The notes: generated by a model from the letters alone, not told the origin. A DNA stretch of 64,000 bases from Bowmanella pacifica (GCF_014645355.1 NZ_BMLS01000003.1:434001-498000), one strand, 5' to 3'; positions 1-15,833 are shown, numbered from the stretch's first letter. Numbers and translations are program-made.

Positions 1-8
1 TTTTGCGC

Positions 9-1475
9 ATGTCTGGATATTTTGTGGTCGTGGACGAACTGGATGATTGGGCCCCCTATTTCCCCAGTCGAGAAGTCATTTCGTTTGATCAATACCTGGC
101 TAAAACCGATATTCCGGCCGATCAAACCGTTCGCATTCTCAACTTTTGCCGAAATAAACGCGCGTTGGGACGCGGTTACTATTGCTCGTTACTTGCAGAA
201 GCCCGTGGGCATAAGGTCATCCCCAATATCAGCGTACTCAACGATTTACGCCGCAAAAAGCTCTACACCCTCAAACTGGAAGAGGTGGCGAAATCTATTG
301 CCAAGTTGAAGCCAGCGGGGAATGCCGCGCAAGTCACCTTCCGCGTCTTTTTGGGCGAATGCCAGCAAGCCGAATTCGCCGAACTGGCTAAAAGCATTTT
401 TGAGCGCTTCGCAGCCCCCGTGTTGGAAGTAACGTTGGAGTATGACGGCCAGTGGAGCCTGGAAAAGGTACACACCTTATCGCTAAAAGAGATTAGCGAC
501 GAAGCAGAACAAGAGTTTCTCGCCAATACGCTGGAGAAATTTAGCAATCGCCTGTGGCGTAAGCCCAAAACGCGAAAGCACTATCGCTATGATGTTGCGA
601 TGCTGGTTAACGCCGAGGAAAGCATGCCGCCCAGCGATAAAAAAGCGCTAAACCACTTTATCAAAGCGGCAGACAAACTGGGTATTAACCTGGAGACCAT
701 AGGCAAACGCGATTATGTGCGACTAGCAGAGTATGACGGGCTGTTTATCCGCGAAACCACCTCTATCGACCATCACACTTACCGATTTGCCAAAAAGGCC
801 GAAGCGGAAGGCATGGTAGTGATTGATGATCCGACCTCGATCTTGCGATGCACCAATAAGGTCTACCTGGCGGATTTATTACGCACCAACAAGGTTCCCA
901 CGCCAAAAACCTTGTTGCTCAGCCACACAGATAAAGACAGCCTGCAACACGCCATTGATTATCTTGGCTTGCCCATAGTGCTGAAAATTCCCGACGGGGC
1001 CTTTTCCCGCGGTATGTACAAGGCCACCAATATGGACGAATTGGTGGACGCGATGAAAAAATTAAGCAAGACCTCGGCCTTGGTTTTGGCTCAGGAGTTC
1101 CTATATACCGAGTACGATTGGCGTATTGGGGTACTGAATAATAAACCCCTTTATGCATGTCGGTACTTTATGGTCAAAGGTCATTGGCAAATTTACCGCC
1201 ATGATGATGGTAAGAAAGCCGCTACGGGTGGTTTTGAAACCATGCCGACCTATGAAGTGCCGCAAGCCGTATTGGAAGCCTCATTAAAGGCATGCCGATT
1301 GATAGGCGACGGTTTCTATGGGGTAGACGTCAAACAGACCAAAGATGGCCGCGTGGCGGTTATTGAAGTCAACGACAACCCCAGTATCGATTCAAGCGTG
1401 GAAGACAAGTTTTTGGGTCAGGCCCTTTACTACGAAGTCATGGCAGAATTTCTGCGTCGCCTTGAGTCACAATAA
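9..1475 (+). CDS. RimK-like ATP-grasp protein
   Basis: About 488 residues from ATG 9; a TTG two codons earlier is the other possible start, and the frame begins at the window edge. The first 150 residues or so resemble the N-terminal domain found in long RimK-family proteins. The C-terminal half is an ATP-grasp fold: a nucleotide-binding stretch around VLKIPDGAFSRGMYK and, near the end, the metal-binding EVNDNPSID. The family ligates amino acids or small amines to carboxylates; the substrate here cannot be read from sequence. The stop is followed by a short CAGGGG/CCCCTG hairpin without a T tract, then trxB on the same strand. The ATP-grasp assignment is firm, the function is not. Confidence 0.8.
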   Translation: MSGYFVVVDELDDWAPYFPSREVISFDQYLAKTDIPADQTVRILNFCRNKRALGRGYYCSLLAEARGHKVIPNISVLNDLRRKKLYTLKLEEVAKSIAKLKPAGNAAQVTFRVFLGECQQAEFAELAKSIFERFAAPVLEVTLEYDGQWSLEKVHTLSLKEISDEAEQEFLANTLEKFSNRLWRKPKTRKHYRYDVAMLVNAEESMPPSDKKALNHFIKAADKLGINLETIGKRDYVRLAEYDGLFIRETTSIDHHTYRFAKKAEAEGMVVIDDPTSILRCTNKVYLADLLRTNKVPTPKTLLLSHTDKDSLQHAIDYLGLPIVLKIPDGAFSRGMYKATNMDELVDAMKKLSKTSALVLAQEFLYTEYDWRIGVLNNKPLYACRYFMVKGHWQIYRHDDGKKAATGGFETMPTYEVPQAVLEASLKACRLIGDGFYGVDVKQTKDGRVAVIEVNDNPSIDSSVEDKFLGQALYYEVMAEFLRRLESQ

Positions 1476-1508
1476 CAGGGGCACCGGTCCCCTGCATGAA
1501 ATAAGTAA

Positions 1509-2486
<978 letters not shown>

Positions 2487-2495
2487 GTCAAATAA

Positions 2496-2520
2496 AGGCA
2501 GGCCTTCGCCTGCCTCCTTT
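2496..2520 (+). terminator. Hairpin between trxB and aat
   Basis: AGGCAGGC (2496-2503) pairs with GCCTGCCT (2508-2515) around a CTTC loop and is followed by the poor T tract CCTTTCTC. It could be a weak terminator or attenuator after trxB. The aat start lies only a few bases beyond. Confidence 0.5.
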
Positions 2521-2523
2521 CTC

Positions 2524-3240
2524 ATGAGCAAACATTTCTACCGGCTCGACAACACACTGCAGTTTCCAAGCCCAAGTATGGCCTTAAGGGATCCTAACGG
2601 ACTCTTAGCCTTCGGTGGTGACCTCAGTGCTGAGCGACTGTCACTGGCCTACGCTAACGGCATATTTCCCTGGTTTAGTGAAGGGGAGCCAATACTCTGG
2701 TGGTCGCCCGATCCGCGTGGAATTTTGGAGCTCGATGATTTTATTTGTTCCAAAAGCCTGGCCAAATTGGCCCGCTCGCATCGCTACCGGATCACCCTGA
2801 ACACCGCCTTTGAGGCAGTTATTCATCATTGCGCAAGTGTTCCCCGCGATATAAATGGCACCTGGATCACCCAACCCATGGTCCAAGCTTACATTAAGCT
2901 GCACCAGGGCGGACATGCGCATTCAGTGGAAGTATGGGAAGAAGAGCATTTGGTTGGCGGACTTTACGGCGTCGCCATTGGGCGCGTGTTCTGCGGTGAA
3001 TCTATGTTTCATTTGCAAAGCAACACTTCTAAATTAGCATTCTTGCATTTGGTTCACTATCTACAGGATAAGCAGTTTCATTTTATCGACTGTCAGTTAC
3101 AGAATCCGCATTTGGCTAGTTTGGGAGTAAAAGAAGTGTCCAGAGCCCATTTTCTGCAACGCTTGCAACAAGCGGTTGCTCAGCCCCCAGCGCATGATTG
3201 CTGGCAAGCGCAATGTCTTAGCAAACAGCCATGCCCATGA
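2524..3240 (+). CDS. aat: Leucyl/phenylalanyl-tRNA--protein transferase
   Basis: Transfers Leu or Phe from aminoacyl-tRNA to proteins with N-terminal Lys or Arg, creating N-degrons for ClpS-ClpAP. 238 residues. Family blocks are clear: GLLAFGGDLS, the YANGIFPWF block, ILWWSPDPRG, and VGGLYGVAIG with FCGESMF in the C-terminal GNAT-like fold. ATG 2524 is the family start; the open frame further upstream overlaps trxB and is not coding. It overlaps the start of bpt by 10 bases, so translational coupling is likely. The clpS and clpA partners are 3 kb away. Confidence 0.96.
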   Translation: MSKHFYRLDNTLQFPSPSMALRDPNGLLAFGGDLSAERLSLAYANGIFPWFSEGEPILWWSPDPRGILELDDFICSKSLAKLARSHRYRITLNTAFEAVIHHCASVPRDINGTWITQPMVQAYIKLHQGGHAHSVEVWEEEHLVGGLYGVAIGRVFCGESMFHLQSNTSKLAFLHLVHYLQDKQFHFIDCQLQNPHLASLGVKEVSRAHFLQRLQQAVAQPPAHDCWQAQCLSKQPCP

Positions 3241-3932
3241 AGTTCGCCCTTACCCACCCGTTTAGCTGCAACTACCTGCCAGAACAAGATGAACAACTGA
3301 TTGTTCTGAGCGAACAACATGCCCTAAATCCACTAAATTATGATGCGTTGCTGAATGCCGGCTTTCGACGCAGCGGCGAACATGTTTACCGTCCCCATTG
3401 CCCGCAGTGCTCTGCCTGCCAGTCTCTGCGTATTCCAGTGGCAAGTTTTCAGCCCAGTCGAGGTCAAAAACGCATAGCCAAAACTGCGCATGGGATCACA
3501 CACAGTTTGTCATATCAGGATCAACCTAACTATTATCCGCTCTACGAGCGCTACATCGAGGCCCGTCATGCCGATGGCAGCATGTATCCCCCCTCAAAGG
3601 AGCAGTACCAACAGTTTATTCAAGCCCCTTGGGGCTCACCGCTATTTGTTGAGTTATGGCAGGCACAGCAATTAGTTGCCGTGGCCATTACCGACCAAAC
3701 CCAATATGCGCTTTCAGCGCTGTACACCTATTTTGCTCCTGAACTGGCCCACTTATCCTTGGGAACCTTGGCGATTTTGCGCCAGATCGAGATAGCGCAG
3801 GCACTGGGAAAACAACATCTTTATTTGGGTTATCAAATCGATGCATGCAGTAAAATGAACTACAAGGCCAAATTTTTTCCCCATGAAAAGTTCATTCAAG
3901 GCAACTGGTATCGGATAGATTCTGGCCGCTAA
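3231..3932 (+). CDS. bpt: Aspartate/glutamate leucyltransferase (Bpt/Ate)
   Basis: Bacterial R-transferase homologue that adds Leu to proteins with N-terminal Asp or Glu, feeding the same N-end-rule pathway as aat. 233 residues. The N-terminal cysteine-rich signature CNYLP with PHCPQCSACQSLRIPV and the C-terminal LGYQIDACSKMNYKAKF block identify it. The start is ATG 3231 or ATG 3237; both overlap the 3' end of aat. The aat-bpt-infA-clpA-clpS arrangement is typical of gammaproteobacteria. Confidence 0.95.
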   Translation: MPMKFALTHPFSCNYLPEQDEQLIVLSEQHALNPLNYDALLNAGFRRSGEHVYRPHCPQCSACQSLRIPVASFQPSRGQKRIAKTAHGITHSLSYQDQPNYYPLYERYIEARHADGSMYPPSKEQYQQFIQAPWGSPLFVELWQAQQLVAVAITDQTQYALSALYTYFAPELAHLSLGTLAILRQIEIAQALGKQHLYLGYQIDACSKMNYKAKFFPHEKFIQGNWYRIDSGR

Positions 3933-4151
3933 ACATAAAAAAACACAGAGTACGCTTTACAGTGGCGGTATATTTGGGCAAAATCTGCGCGGCGTTTCTC
4001 TGGGTACCGGGTAGAACATGTTCCTCGGTAAAAAAGGAATCATCAGGTAAAACGACTTTACCCCCAGGAATTCAGATTTTTCATCACATTCTGCTTAAGT
4101 CTATTCTTAGGTCGGAAAGTAAATAGCGATAAACAAAGGTAATTTTTTTAG

Positions 4152-4370
4152 ATGGCGAAAGAAGACTGTATTGAGATGGAAGGCACGGTATTGGACACCC
4201 TTCCAAATACTATGTTTCGTGTTGAGCTTGAAAACGGTCACGTGGTTACCGCGCACATCTCTGGCAAAATGCGCAAAAACTATATCCGTATTCTCACCGG
4301 CGACAAAGTCACAGTCGAGATGACCCCGTACGATCTGACTAAAGGACGTATTATCTACCGCGCGCGTTAA
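4152..4370 (+). CDS. infA: Translation initiation factor IF-1
   Basis: 72 residues, the normal size: a single S1/OB-fold protein that binds the A site of the 30S subunit. The sequence is canonical throughout ([23 protein letters not shown], then the [13 protein letters not shown] block). The 219 bases before it hold no gene and must contain the promoter. Transcription ends at a shared terminator facing clpA. Confidence 0.98.
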   Translation: MAKEDCIEMEGTVLDTLPNTMFRVELENGHVVTAHISGKMRKNYIRILTGDKVTVEMTPYDLTKGRIIYRAR

Positions 4371-4388
4371 TGCTTAGCGCAGAGATAA

Positions 4389-4413
4389 AAAAGGCCCGTA
4401 TAACGGGCCTTTT
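4389..4413. terminator. Bidirectional terminator between infA and clpA
   Basis: AAGGCCCGT (4391-4399) and ACGGGCCTT (4403-4411) form a 9-bp stem with an ATA loop, with A residues before and T residues after. It therefore works as a rho-independent terminator for both convergent genes. Confidence 0.9.
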
Positions 4414-4420
4414 GCATTTA

Positions 4421-6685
4421 TCAGGCTTCCGCCTTTGAATCACTCATGCTGTAGTCGAAATTCAACTTATCGTCTTTCAGATCGATTTTGACACTACCAC
4501 CTTCGATCAATTCACCAAACAGCAGTTGATTGGCCAACTCCTTCTTGATGTGCTCTTGCAGTACCCGGGCCATAGGTCTGGCACCCATTGCTTTGTCATA
4601 GCCTTTTTCAGCCAGCCAAGCGCGGGCATCAGAGGTAATTTCCAGTGAGACGCCTTTGGCATCCAACTGTACCTGCAGTTCAACAATAAACTTATCGACC
4701 ACCTGAAGAATAATGTCCGGCTCAAGGTGGTTAAACCAAATAATGCCATCTAACCGGTTCCTAAACTCCGGACTGAAAATCCGGTTAATCTCGGCCAGTG
4801 CATCATGACTGTGATCTTGCTGCTTAAAGCCAATGGACTTCCTAACGGTCTCTTGCACACCGGCGTTGGTGGTCATGACCAGCACCACATTGCGAAAATC
4901 CACTTTACGGCCATTGTTGTCGGTCAGGGTACCGTGATCCATCACTTGCAGCAGGATGTTGTAAATATCGCTATGGGCTTTTTCTATCTCATCGAGCAAC
5001 ACAACCGAGTATGGGTGTTTGATCACCGCATCGGTAAGCAGGCCGCCCTGATCGAACCCCACATAGCCTGGCGGTGCACCAATCAAGCGACTGACCGCAT
5101 GACGCTCCATATATTCGGACATGTCAAAGCGCACCAGCTCCACGCCCATAATTTTAGCCAACTGCTGCGTAACTTCGGTTTTTCCCACCCCGGTCGGGCC
5201 GGCAAACAGGAAGTTACCAATAGGCTTAGTCTCATTACCCAGACCACTGCGTGACAAACGAATCGCGTCGGTCAAGGTGCTGATAGCATTGTCCTGGCCA
5301 AACACCACCATCTTCAGGTTACGATCCAGGTTCTTCAGGGTTTCCTTATCCGACGCAGAAACCGATTTCTCCGGAATACGCGCCATCTTGGCAATGATTT
5401 GCTCAATCTCGGCCACACCTATGGTTTTCTTGCGTCTGGACACCGGCAACAAGCGTTGGCTGGCTCCTGCCTCATCAATTACATCAATGGCCTTATCGGG
5501 CAAATGACGCTCATTAATGTACTTTGCCGACAACTCCGCAGCGGCACGCACCGCTTTGTGGGTAAAGCGCACACCATGATGCTCTTCGTAGCGTGATTTC
5601 AAGCCCATCAGAATCTTAGTGGTGTCGTCGACGCTCGGCTCTATCACATCAATTTTCTGGAAACGTCTGGCCAGGGCGCGGTCTTTTTCAAAGATCCCCT
5701 GGTATTCCTGATACGTGGTAGAACCAATACAACGCAGCTCGCCACTGGACAGCTTCGGCTTGAGCAAATTAGACGCATCCATAACACCACCCGATGCGGC
5801 ACCCGCGCCGATAATGGTATGGATCTCGTCGATAAACAAAATGGCATGTTCATCACGCTCTAACTCTTTGAGAATTGCTTTTAAGCGTTTTTCAAAGTCA
5901 CCGCGATATTTTGTACCTGCCAGCAAACCACCAAGATCCAGCGAATAAACGGTGGCATCGGCGATCACCTCAGGCACTTCTTTTTGCACGATACGATACG
6001 CTAACCCTTCAGCAATGGCGGTCTTCCCTACGCCAGCCTCCCCCACCAACAGCGGGTTATTTTTGCGTCTGCGACACAAAATCTGAATGGTTCGCTCAAG
6101 TTCCATATCACGTCCAATCAACGGATCGACCTTACCTTCCTTTACCAGCAGGTTAAGATTGCTTGAGTACTTATCCAGGGTCGAGGTGCCTTCTTCCACT
6201 TCATTCGGTTCATCCTCCCGTTCGCTTTGCGCCGGGCGATCTTCCTCAGACTTAGAGACACCATGGGAAATAAAATTGACCACATCAAGACGGGTTACGT
6301 CCGACTTTTTAAGAATGTAAACAGCCTGGGATTCCTGCTCGCTGAAAATTGCCACCAATACGTTAGCACCGGTGACCTCATCCTTACCTGAGGATTGCAC
6401 ATGAAAAACCGCTCTTTGCAGCACACGCTGGAAACCTAAAGTTGGCTGCGTTTCACGATCAGACTCGGGTCCATCTAGGATAAGCGGCGTCGTGTCTTTA
6501 ACAAAGTCGGTTAACTCGGCCCGAATGGTGTCAATATTGGCACCGCAAGCTTTAAGCGCTTCACGGGCCGCCTTGTTGTCGAGCAATGCCAACAGCAAGT
6601 GCTCTACCGTCATAAATTCATGACGATGCTCGCGAGCAAAAATAAACGCTTGATTTAACGTTTGCTCTAAATCTTTATTCAACAT
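4421..6685 (-). CDS. clpA: ATP-dependent Clp protease ATP-binding subunit ClpA
   Basis: 754-residue AAA+ unfoldase that feeds ClpP; substrates include N-end-rule proteins delivered by ClpS. An N-terminal Clp-N repeat domain (about residues 1-145) is followed by two AAA+ modules with Walker A GEAGVGKT and GPTGVGKT and Walker B LFIDEIHT and LLDEIEKA. It lies 30 bases downstream of clpS, so the pair forms an operon, and it converges on infA. Confidence 0.97.
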   Translation of the reverse strand: MLNKDLEQTLNQAFIFAREHRHEFMTVEHLLLALLDNKAAREALKACGANIDTIRAELTDFVKDTTPLILDGPESDRETQPTLGFQRVLQRAVFHVQSSGKDEVTGANVLVAIFSEQESQAVYILKKSDVTRLDVVNFISHGVSKSEEDRPAQSEREDEPNEVEEGTSTLDKYSSNLNLLVKEGKVDPLIGRDMELERTIQILCRRRKNNPLLVGEAGVGKTAIAEGLAYRIVQKEVPEVIADATVYSLDLGGLLAGTKYRGDFEKRLKAILKELERDEHAILFIDEIHTIIGAGAASGGVMDASNLLKPKLSSGELRCIGSTTYQEYQGIFEKDRALARRFQKIDVIEPSVDDTTKILMGLKSRYEEHHGVRFTHKAVRAAAELSAKYINERHLPDKAIDVIDEAGASQRLLPVSRRKKTIGVAEIEQIIAKMARIPEKSVSASDKETLKNLDRNLKMVVFGQDNAISTLTDAIRLSRSGLGNETKPIGNFLFAGPTGVGKTEVTQQLAKIMGVELVRFDMSEYMERHAVSRLIGAPPGYVGFDQGGLLTDAVIKHPYSVVLLDEIEKAHSDIYNILLQVMDHGTLTDNNGRKVDFRNVVLVMTTNAGVQETVRKSIGFKQQDHSHDALAEINRIFSPEFRNRLDGIIWFNHLEPDIILQVVDKFIVELQVQLDAKGVSLEITSDARAWLAEKGYDKAMGARPMARVLQEHIKKELANQLLFGELIEGGSVKIDLKDDKLNFDYSMSDSKAEA

Positions 6686-6715
6686 ACGCGACCCCTTACT
6701 ACTGCGCCCGACGAT

Positions 6716-7030
6716 TCAAGCTGGCTCCATGGAACACATTAACGGATGTTGATGCTTCCTGGAGTACTGGTTGACTTGCATTACCTTGGTTTCGGCGATT
6801 TCGGCTGTGTAGATACCACATACTGCTTTGCCTTCGTAATGCACCGTCAACATCAATTGGTTTGCTTTTTCCGCTGTCATACTAAAAAAACGCATCAACA
6901 CTTCAACCACGAAGTCCATTGGCGTGTAGTCATCGTTATTTAGCAAAACTTTATACATGGGAGGCGGTTGAACTTTACGTTTTACCGCCTCGAGTTGCTT
7001 GTCATGACTAATGATGCTGTCTTTACTCAT
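6716..7030 (-). CDS. clpS: ATP-dependent Clp protease adaptor ClpS
   Basis: 104-residue adaptor that binds N-degrons and docks on the ClpA N-domain. The signature block [17 protein letters not shown] and the [14 protein letters not shown] helix are present. First gene of a clpS-clpA operon and divergent from cspD. With aat and bpt nearby, the window encodes both the tagging and the recognition steps of the bacterial N-end rule. Confidence 0.97.
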   Translation of the reverse strand: MSKDSIISHDKQLEAVKRKVQPPPMYKVLLNNDDYTPMDFVVEVLMRFFSMTAEKANQLMLTVHYEGKAVCGIYTAEIAETKVMQVNQYSRKHQHPLMCSMEPA

Positions 7031-7105
7031 ACTTCAAATAATAGCCGTTCAATTAAAATGCTAAATGGGAATTTTTGACTTTTTAGTGAAATGTTAAATT
7101 TACCC

Positions 7106-7172
7106 TTGACATATTCAGGTTAAAAAATCTACATTTTTTAGGTTCCCTTAATTTGCAGTAGTCAGGGAACCT
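7106..7172 (+). promoter_or_regulatory. cspD promoter and 5'-leader hairpin
   Basis: A TTGACA box (7106-7111), an 18-base spacer and TACATT (7130-7135) form a good sigma-70 promoter pointing at cspD. The predicted transcript starts close to a 9-bp perfect hairpin: AGGTTCCCT at 7140-7148 pairs with AGGGAACCT at 7164-7172. It leaves a leader of roughly 95 bases before the cspD start. The promoter is a sequence match; a regulatory role for the hairpin is inference. Confidence 0.6.
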
Positions 7173-7238
7173 TAATCCCTAAGTCTCATTGTGGGGATTA
7201 TCACAGGACAGTTCAAGGGCTCTAGAGGAAGCAGAAGT

Positions 7239-7457
7239 ATGGCAGTTGGCAAGGTTAAGTGGTTTAACAACGCAAAAGGTTTCGGTTTTATCGTACCGGA
7301 AGACGGCGGTGAGGATGTTTTCGCTCACTATTCTACGATCCAGATGGAGGGATACCGTTCTCTCAAGGCGGGTCAGGATGTTAAGTATGAAGTGCAACAA
7401 GGCCCCAAGGGCTTGCATGCAGAGAACATCGAGTTAGCGAGCGAGCCGGAAAGATAA
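7239..7457 (+). CDS. cspD: Cold-shock-domain protein CspD
   Basis: 72-residue single cold-shock domain with RNP1-like KGFGFIVPE and RNP2-like DVFAHYSTI motifs. The CspD-type features YRSLKAGQDVKYEVQQGPKGLHA distinguish it from CspA. In E. coli CspD is a stationary-phase inhibitor of DNA replication, and its gene is next to clpS there too. ATG 7239 is chosen because AGAGGAA lies just upstream; in-frame starts before it would add residues not seen in the family. Confidence 0.93.
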   Translation: MAVGKVKWFNNAKGFGFIVPEDGGEDVFAHYSTIQMEGYRSLKAGQDVKYEVQQGPKGLHAENIELASEPER

Positions 7458-7506
7458 TCCGGCTCGGCGAAATAAAAAAGCAGATGCTAAGTATCTGCTT
7501 TTTTTT
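7443..7506 (+). terminator. cspD terminator (two hairpins)
   Basis: GAGCCGG/CCGGCTC (7443-7449 with 7459-7465) overlaps the stop. It is followed by AAAAAGCAGAT/ATCTGCTTTTT (7475-7485 with 7493-7503) and a run of T. The second is a classic rho-independent terminator, symmetrical enough to act in both directions. Confidence 0.88.
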
Positions 7507-7683
7507 ATTTTTTCGATTCCTTCCCCAGCTTAAATATAGACTGATTAGGTCTGATTTATATCTGATATTTATATTCCACACATAAAAAATTAATTTTTAT
7601 TTAATTCAATCAGTTGGCTATTAAAATAAATTATTCTCTTAAATCTTATATCACTGAATAGTCATAGGCGTTGTCATGTTGGC

Positions 7684-7710
7684 ACAAAAAAGCCCGGACT
7701 AGGCCGGGCT
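7684..7710 (-). terminator. icd terminator
   Basis: AGCCCGG (7691-7697) pairs with CCGGGCT (7704-7710). On the minus strand the stem is followed by a T run (A residues 7685-7690 on the plus strand), just downstream of the isocitrate dehydrogenase stop. Confidence 0.85.
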
Positions 7711-7729
7711 GAAAAAAAGCAAAAACCGA

Positions 7730-10284
<2,555 letters not shown>

Positions 10285-10821
10285 ATGCACACTCGAACCC
10301 TGTTATTTAATAAGCCCTATGGCGTGCTTTGCCAATTTACCGATCAGGAAGGTCGCCAAACGCTGAAAGATTATATCGATATCCCCGGCGTGTATGCGGC
10401 CGGCAGACTGGATATGGATAGCGAAGGCCTGCTGGTACTAACCAATGACGGCCAGCTTCAGCACAAGCTGGCCCATCCAAAGAGCAAAACCAGTAAAACC
10501 TATTGGGTGCAGGTGGAAGGCATACCCGATGATAAAGCACTGCAGGCGCTGCGGGATGGAGTACAGCTTAAAGATGGTATGACGCAGCCAGCCAAAGTGG
10601 CCATGATGGCCGAACCTGAAGTATGCCCACGCAATCCGCCGGTACGCTTTCGCCAGTCTATCCCCACCAGTTGGCTGTCCATCAGCATAAGCGAAGGACG
10701 CAACCGCCAGGTGCGCCGTATGACCGCCCATGTCGGTTACCCAACCCTGCGTTTGATTCGTTATCGGGTAGGGAGTTGGACCTTAGATGGGGTTGCTCCT
10801 GGTCAGTTTTTGGAGATTTAA
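10285..10821 (+). CDS. rluE: 23S rRNA pseudouridine synthase RluE
   Basis: 178 residues of the RsuA/RluE branch without an S4 domain; in E. coli RluE makes pseudouridine 2457 of 23S rRNA. The start [15 protein letters not shown] and the catalytic-Asp block [18 protein letters not shown] are clear, followed by [16 protein letters not shown]. The NUDIX gene begins directly after its stop, giving an rluE-nudJ-mnmA-hflD-purB cluster. Confidence 0.93.
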   Translation: MHTRTLLFNKPYGVLCQFTDQEGRQTLKDYIDIPGVYAAGRLDMDSEGLLVLTNDGQLQHKLAHPKSKTSKTYWVQVEGIPDDKALQALRDGVQLKDGMTQPAKVAMMAEPEVCPRNPPVRFRQSIPTSWLSISISEGRNRQVRRMTAHVGYPTLRLIRYRVGSWTLDGVAPGQFLEI

Positions 10822-11265
10822 GTGTTTAAACCTAATGTCACCGTCGCCTGTGTAGTAGAAGCCCAAGGCAAATACCTGCTGGTTGAAGAAAACATTAACG
10901 GCAGACGAGTGTTCAACCAGCCTGCTGGTCATTTAGAAGCGGGAGAATCAATTCCGGATGCAGCCAGGCGCGAACTGCGGGAGGAAACCGGTCTGGATCT
11001 CCCCCCTGCGGGTCTGGTGGGAACCTATCTGTACCCGGTAGAACGAGAAAATTTGACCTTTTTACGCTTCTGCTTTGCCCTCAAGCTTGAAAATCCTGTC
11101 ACAACCGCCCCACAAGACCCACAAATTCTGGCTTGCCATTGGTTAAGCCTGGATGACATCAAACAACGCCGAAGCCAACTACGCTCGCCCATGGTACTGC
11201 GCTGTATAGAAGATTATCAGCAAGGCACAATGGTCCCTATTAGCCATTTTCACTATCTGCCCTAA
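10822..11265 (+). CDS. nudJ: NUDIX hydrolase, NudJ-like phosphatase
   Basis: 147 residues. The NUDIX box GHLEAGESIPDAARRELREE with following TGLDL is complete, so a metal-dependent pyrophosphohydrolase is expected. E. coli NudJ sits in the same place beside rluE and mnmA and hydrolyses nucleoside di- and triphosphates and thiamine pyrophosphate. The start is GTG 10822, directly after the rluE stop, with GGAG inside the rluE 3' end. Confidence 0.9.
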   Translation: MFKPNVTVACVVEAQGKYLLVEENINGRRVFNQPAGHLEAGESIPDAARRELREETGLDLPPAGLVGTYLYPVERENLTFLRFCFALKLENPVTTAPQDPQILACHWLSLDDIKQRRSQLRSPMVLRCIEDYQQGTMVPISHFHYLP

Positions 11266-11351
11266 GCCATCCATAGCAGATGCGTCCGCCGGACAAGTCT
11301 GCTAGAATTCGCGCTCCTTAAATTAAGCGCAGCGTCAAGTTAATCAAGCCC

Positions 11352-12452
11352 ATGCAGCAGAACAGCCAAATTAAAGTCATTGTCGGTATGTCCGGTGGTG
11401 TAGATTCCTCCGTTTCAGCCTATTTGCTTCAACAGCAAGGCTATCAGGTGGAAGGGCTGTTTATGAAAAACTGGGAAGAAGACGACGATGCCGAATATTG
11501 CGCAGCAGCAGAAGACCTGAAAGACGCCCAAGCCGTGGCAGATAAGCTGGGTATCAAGCTTCGTACCATCAATTTCGCCGCCGAATACTGGGATAATGTT
11601 TTTGAATATTTCCTGGCTGAATACAAAGCCGGTCGCACACCCAATCCGGATATTATGTGCAACAAGGAAATTAAATTTAAGGCCTTTCTGGAATTCGCCC
11701 TGGAAGATCTGGGCGCCGATTATATTGCCACCGGCCACTATGTGCGTCGCCGTGAGCAAGACGGTCATTGGCAGCTACTGCGCGGCCTGGATGACAACAA
11801 AGACCAAAGCTATTTTCTCTACACACTGAGCGAGCAGCAAGTGGGGCACACTTTGTTCCCTATTGGCGATATCGAAAAGCCCCGGGTGCGAGAAATTGCG
11901 GCCGAACAAGGTCTGATCACCCATGATAAGAAAGACAGTACCGGTATTTGTTTTATCGGTGAGCGCAAGTTTAAAGACTTTCTGGGCCGTTATCTGCCCG
12001 CCCAACCCGGTAAAATTGAAACCACTGAAGGTGATGTCATCGGTGAGCATGACGGTCTGATGTACCACACGTTAGGCCAGCGCAAAGGTCTGCATATTGG
12101 TGGCTTGAAAGATCACGGTGAGCAACCTTGGTATGTGGTGGATAAAGACGTGGCCCGTAATGTTTTGATCGTCGGCCAGGGTGATGATCATCCACGCTTA
12201 TATTCCAAAGGGCTTATCGCCAAACAATTAGATTGGGTGGACAGACAAGGCCCACAGTCAGCTTTACGTTGTGTGGTGAAAACCCGTTATCGCCAACAGG
12301 ATATACCCTGTGAGGTCACGCCACTGCCTGACGGCCAGTTGCAGGTGCTATTTGACCAGCCGCAAAAAGCTGTAACACCGGGCCAGTCAGCTGTATTTTA
12401 CCAGAACGACGTCTGCCTGGGCGGCGGCATTATCGAGAGCTACATTCGTTAA
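11352..12452 (+). CDS. mnmA: tRNA-specific 2-thiouridylase MnmA
   Basis: 366 residues. It thiolates U34 of tRNA-Lys, -Glu and -Gln, taking sulfur from the IscS-Tus relay. The ATP-binding PP-loop SGGVDSS is near the N-terminus, with [12 protein letters not shown] carrying the first catalytic Cys and [13 protein letters not shown] the second. An 86-base gap separates it from nudJ. One base separates its stop from the hflD start. Confidence 0.97.
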   Translation: MQQNSQIKVIVGMSGGVDSSVSAYLLQQQGYQVEGLFMKNWEEDDDAEYCAAAEDLKDAQAVADKLGIKLRTINFAAEYWDNVFEYFLAEYKAGRTPNPDIMCNKEIKFKAFLEFALEDLGADYIATGHYVRRREQDGHWQLLRGLDDNKDQSYFLYTLSEQQVGHTLFPIGDIEKPRVREIAAEQGLITHDKKDSTGICFIGERKFKDFLGRYLPAQPGKIETTEGDVIGEHDGLMYHTLGQRKGLHIGGLKDHGEQPWYVVDKDVARNVLIVGQGDDHPRLYSKGLIAKQLDWVDRQGPQSALRCVVKTRYRQQDIPCEVTPLPDGQLQVLFDQPQKAVTPGQSAVFYQNDVCLGGGIIESYIR

Positions 12453-12453
12453 T

Positions 12454-14470
<2,017 letters not shown>

Positions 14471-14497
14471 CAGACGCCATTAATAGCAACTATACTT

Positions 14498-14525
14498 AAA
14501 CGCCCGGGGAAACCGGGCGTTTTTA
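14498..14525 (+). terminator. purB terminator
   Basis: ACGCCCGG (14500-14507) and CCGGGCGT (14513-14520) form a perfect 8-bp stem around GGAAA, followed by TTTTATTT. Confidence 0.93.
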
Positions 14526-14588
14526 TTTAGCACAAGGACTATCCTTTTCCACGCAGTATACGGAACGAACAGCCATAAGGAGCTTGGC

Positions 14589-15833
14589 ATGATCACCGCA
14601 CTGTTTAAAACCTGGATATGGGCCGGCATTCAACGAAGTGCCTGCAAGAATATCAGCCCAGTGCGTTTAACCAACCTAATTTCCCTTGTACTCTTTTGTG
14701 TCATGCTACTGCACTTTCCTTTGCATCTGTTTTACTGGCAGCAAGGGGGCGATGTGCAAACACTTATCCTGTTATTTCACGCTATCCTCTGCCCACTGGT
14801 ACCGGTTTGCAGCAGTATCGGTTATACCAGGCTCGCCCGCCGTATCCTTATTGGCGGCTATGCCAGCTTTATCTGCCTGACCAGTTTACACCTGGGCTAT
14901 CTCAGTGCCAGCCACTGGTTTCTGATCCTGGGTTTTCTGACCGTGCCTTTCTTGTTTTACCGGGAAGAAACCGCCTTGTTGCTGCTAGCCTCGGGTAGCT
15001 ACACACTGGGCTTTTTCTTACTCGAATCTTTTCAGCTCGCGCCGTTACTGGACATAACCCTGAACTATCAGCAAACCGTTAAGCAACTTACCAACCTGAC
15101 GTTTCCGCTTATCTGCATGTTATGTACCTATCATGTTTTCTTAGATCATGCCAAAAGCTGGACACACATCGCCAACGAACAACGTCGCTCGGAAAACCTG
15201 TTGCTTAACGTGCTCCCCGATCCTATTGCCGAGCGTCTGAAAGACTCAAATAAGCCTGTGGCAGAACATTTTGCCAGTGCCACCGTGCTGTTTGCCGACA
15301 TAGAAGGATTCAGCGACATTGTTAACAGCAGAGCCCCCGAAGCCGTAGTGAATTATCTGAATGATCTGTACAGCGAATTTGATCAACTGCTGAAGCAGTT
15401 CAATATGGAGAAAATAAAAACCAATGGTGATGAGTACATGGCGGTATCCGGCGTGCCCATACACCGCGCGGATCATGCCCAGCAGGCCTGCGCCTGTGCG
15501 CTGCAAATGCAGTTAACCTTTGCCCGAGTCAATGTACGGCATCATATAGATAAGGGGTTACGCATTGGGCTTAACAGCGGGCAGCTAATCGCAGGGGTCA
15601 TAGGTAAACACAAGTTCAGTTATGATTTGTGGGGCGATAGCGTGAACTTGGCATCCCGTATGGAAAGCCAAGGGCAAAGCCATAGGGTTCAAGTCTCTGA
15701 GCACACCTATCGCCTCAGCAAGCACAACTTTATATTTGAACCTCGAGGCAAGCTCCATGTTCGGGGAATGGAAACTTGCCAGACTTATTGGCTGATTGGC
15801 CCACGAAACACATCAGACCAATCACGGGATTGA
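14589..15833 (+). CDS. Membrane-bound class III adenylate/guanylate cyclase
   Basis: 414 residues. The first 190 or so hold about six hydrophobic segments and no recognised sensor domain. The C-terminal half is a class III cyclase domain: first metal Asp in VLFADIEGFSDIV, second in KTNGDEYMAVSG, and the transition-state region in LWGDSVNLASRMES. The last block (DSVNLASR) is the usual Asn/Arg catalytic site. It is monocistronic, with AAGGAGC before the start. cAMP is the more likely product, but substrate choice cannot be decided from what I can see. Confidence 0.85.
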   Translation: MITALFKTWIWAGIQRSACKNISPVRLTNLISLVLFCVMLLHFPLHLFYWQQGGDVQTLILLFHAILCPLVPVCSSIGYTRLARRILIGGYASFICLTSLHLGYLSASHWFLILGFLTVPFLFYREETALLLLASGSYTLGFFLLESFQLAPLLDITLNYQQTVKQLTNLTFPLICMLCTYHVFLDHAKSWTHIANEQRRSENLLLNVLPDPIAERLKDSNKPVAEHFASATVLFADIEGFSDIVNSRAPEAVVNYLNDLYSEFDQLLKQFNMEKIKTNGDEYMAVSGVPIHRADHAQQACACALQMQLTFARVNVRHHIDKGLRIGLNSGQLIAGVIGKHKFSYDLWGDSVNLASRMESQGQSHRVQVSEHTYRLSKHNFIFEPRGKLHVRGMETCQTYWLIGPRNTSDQSRD

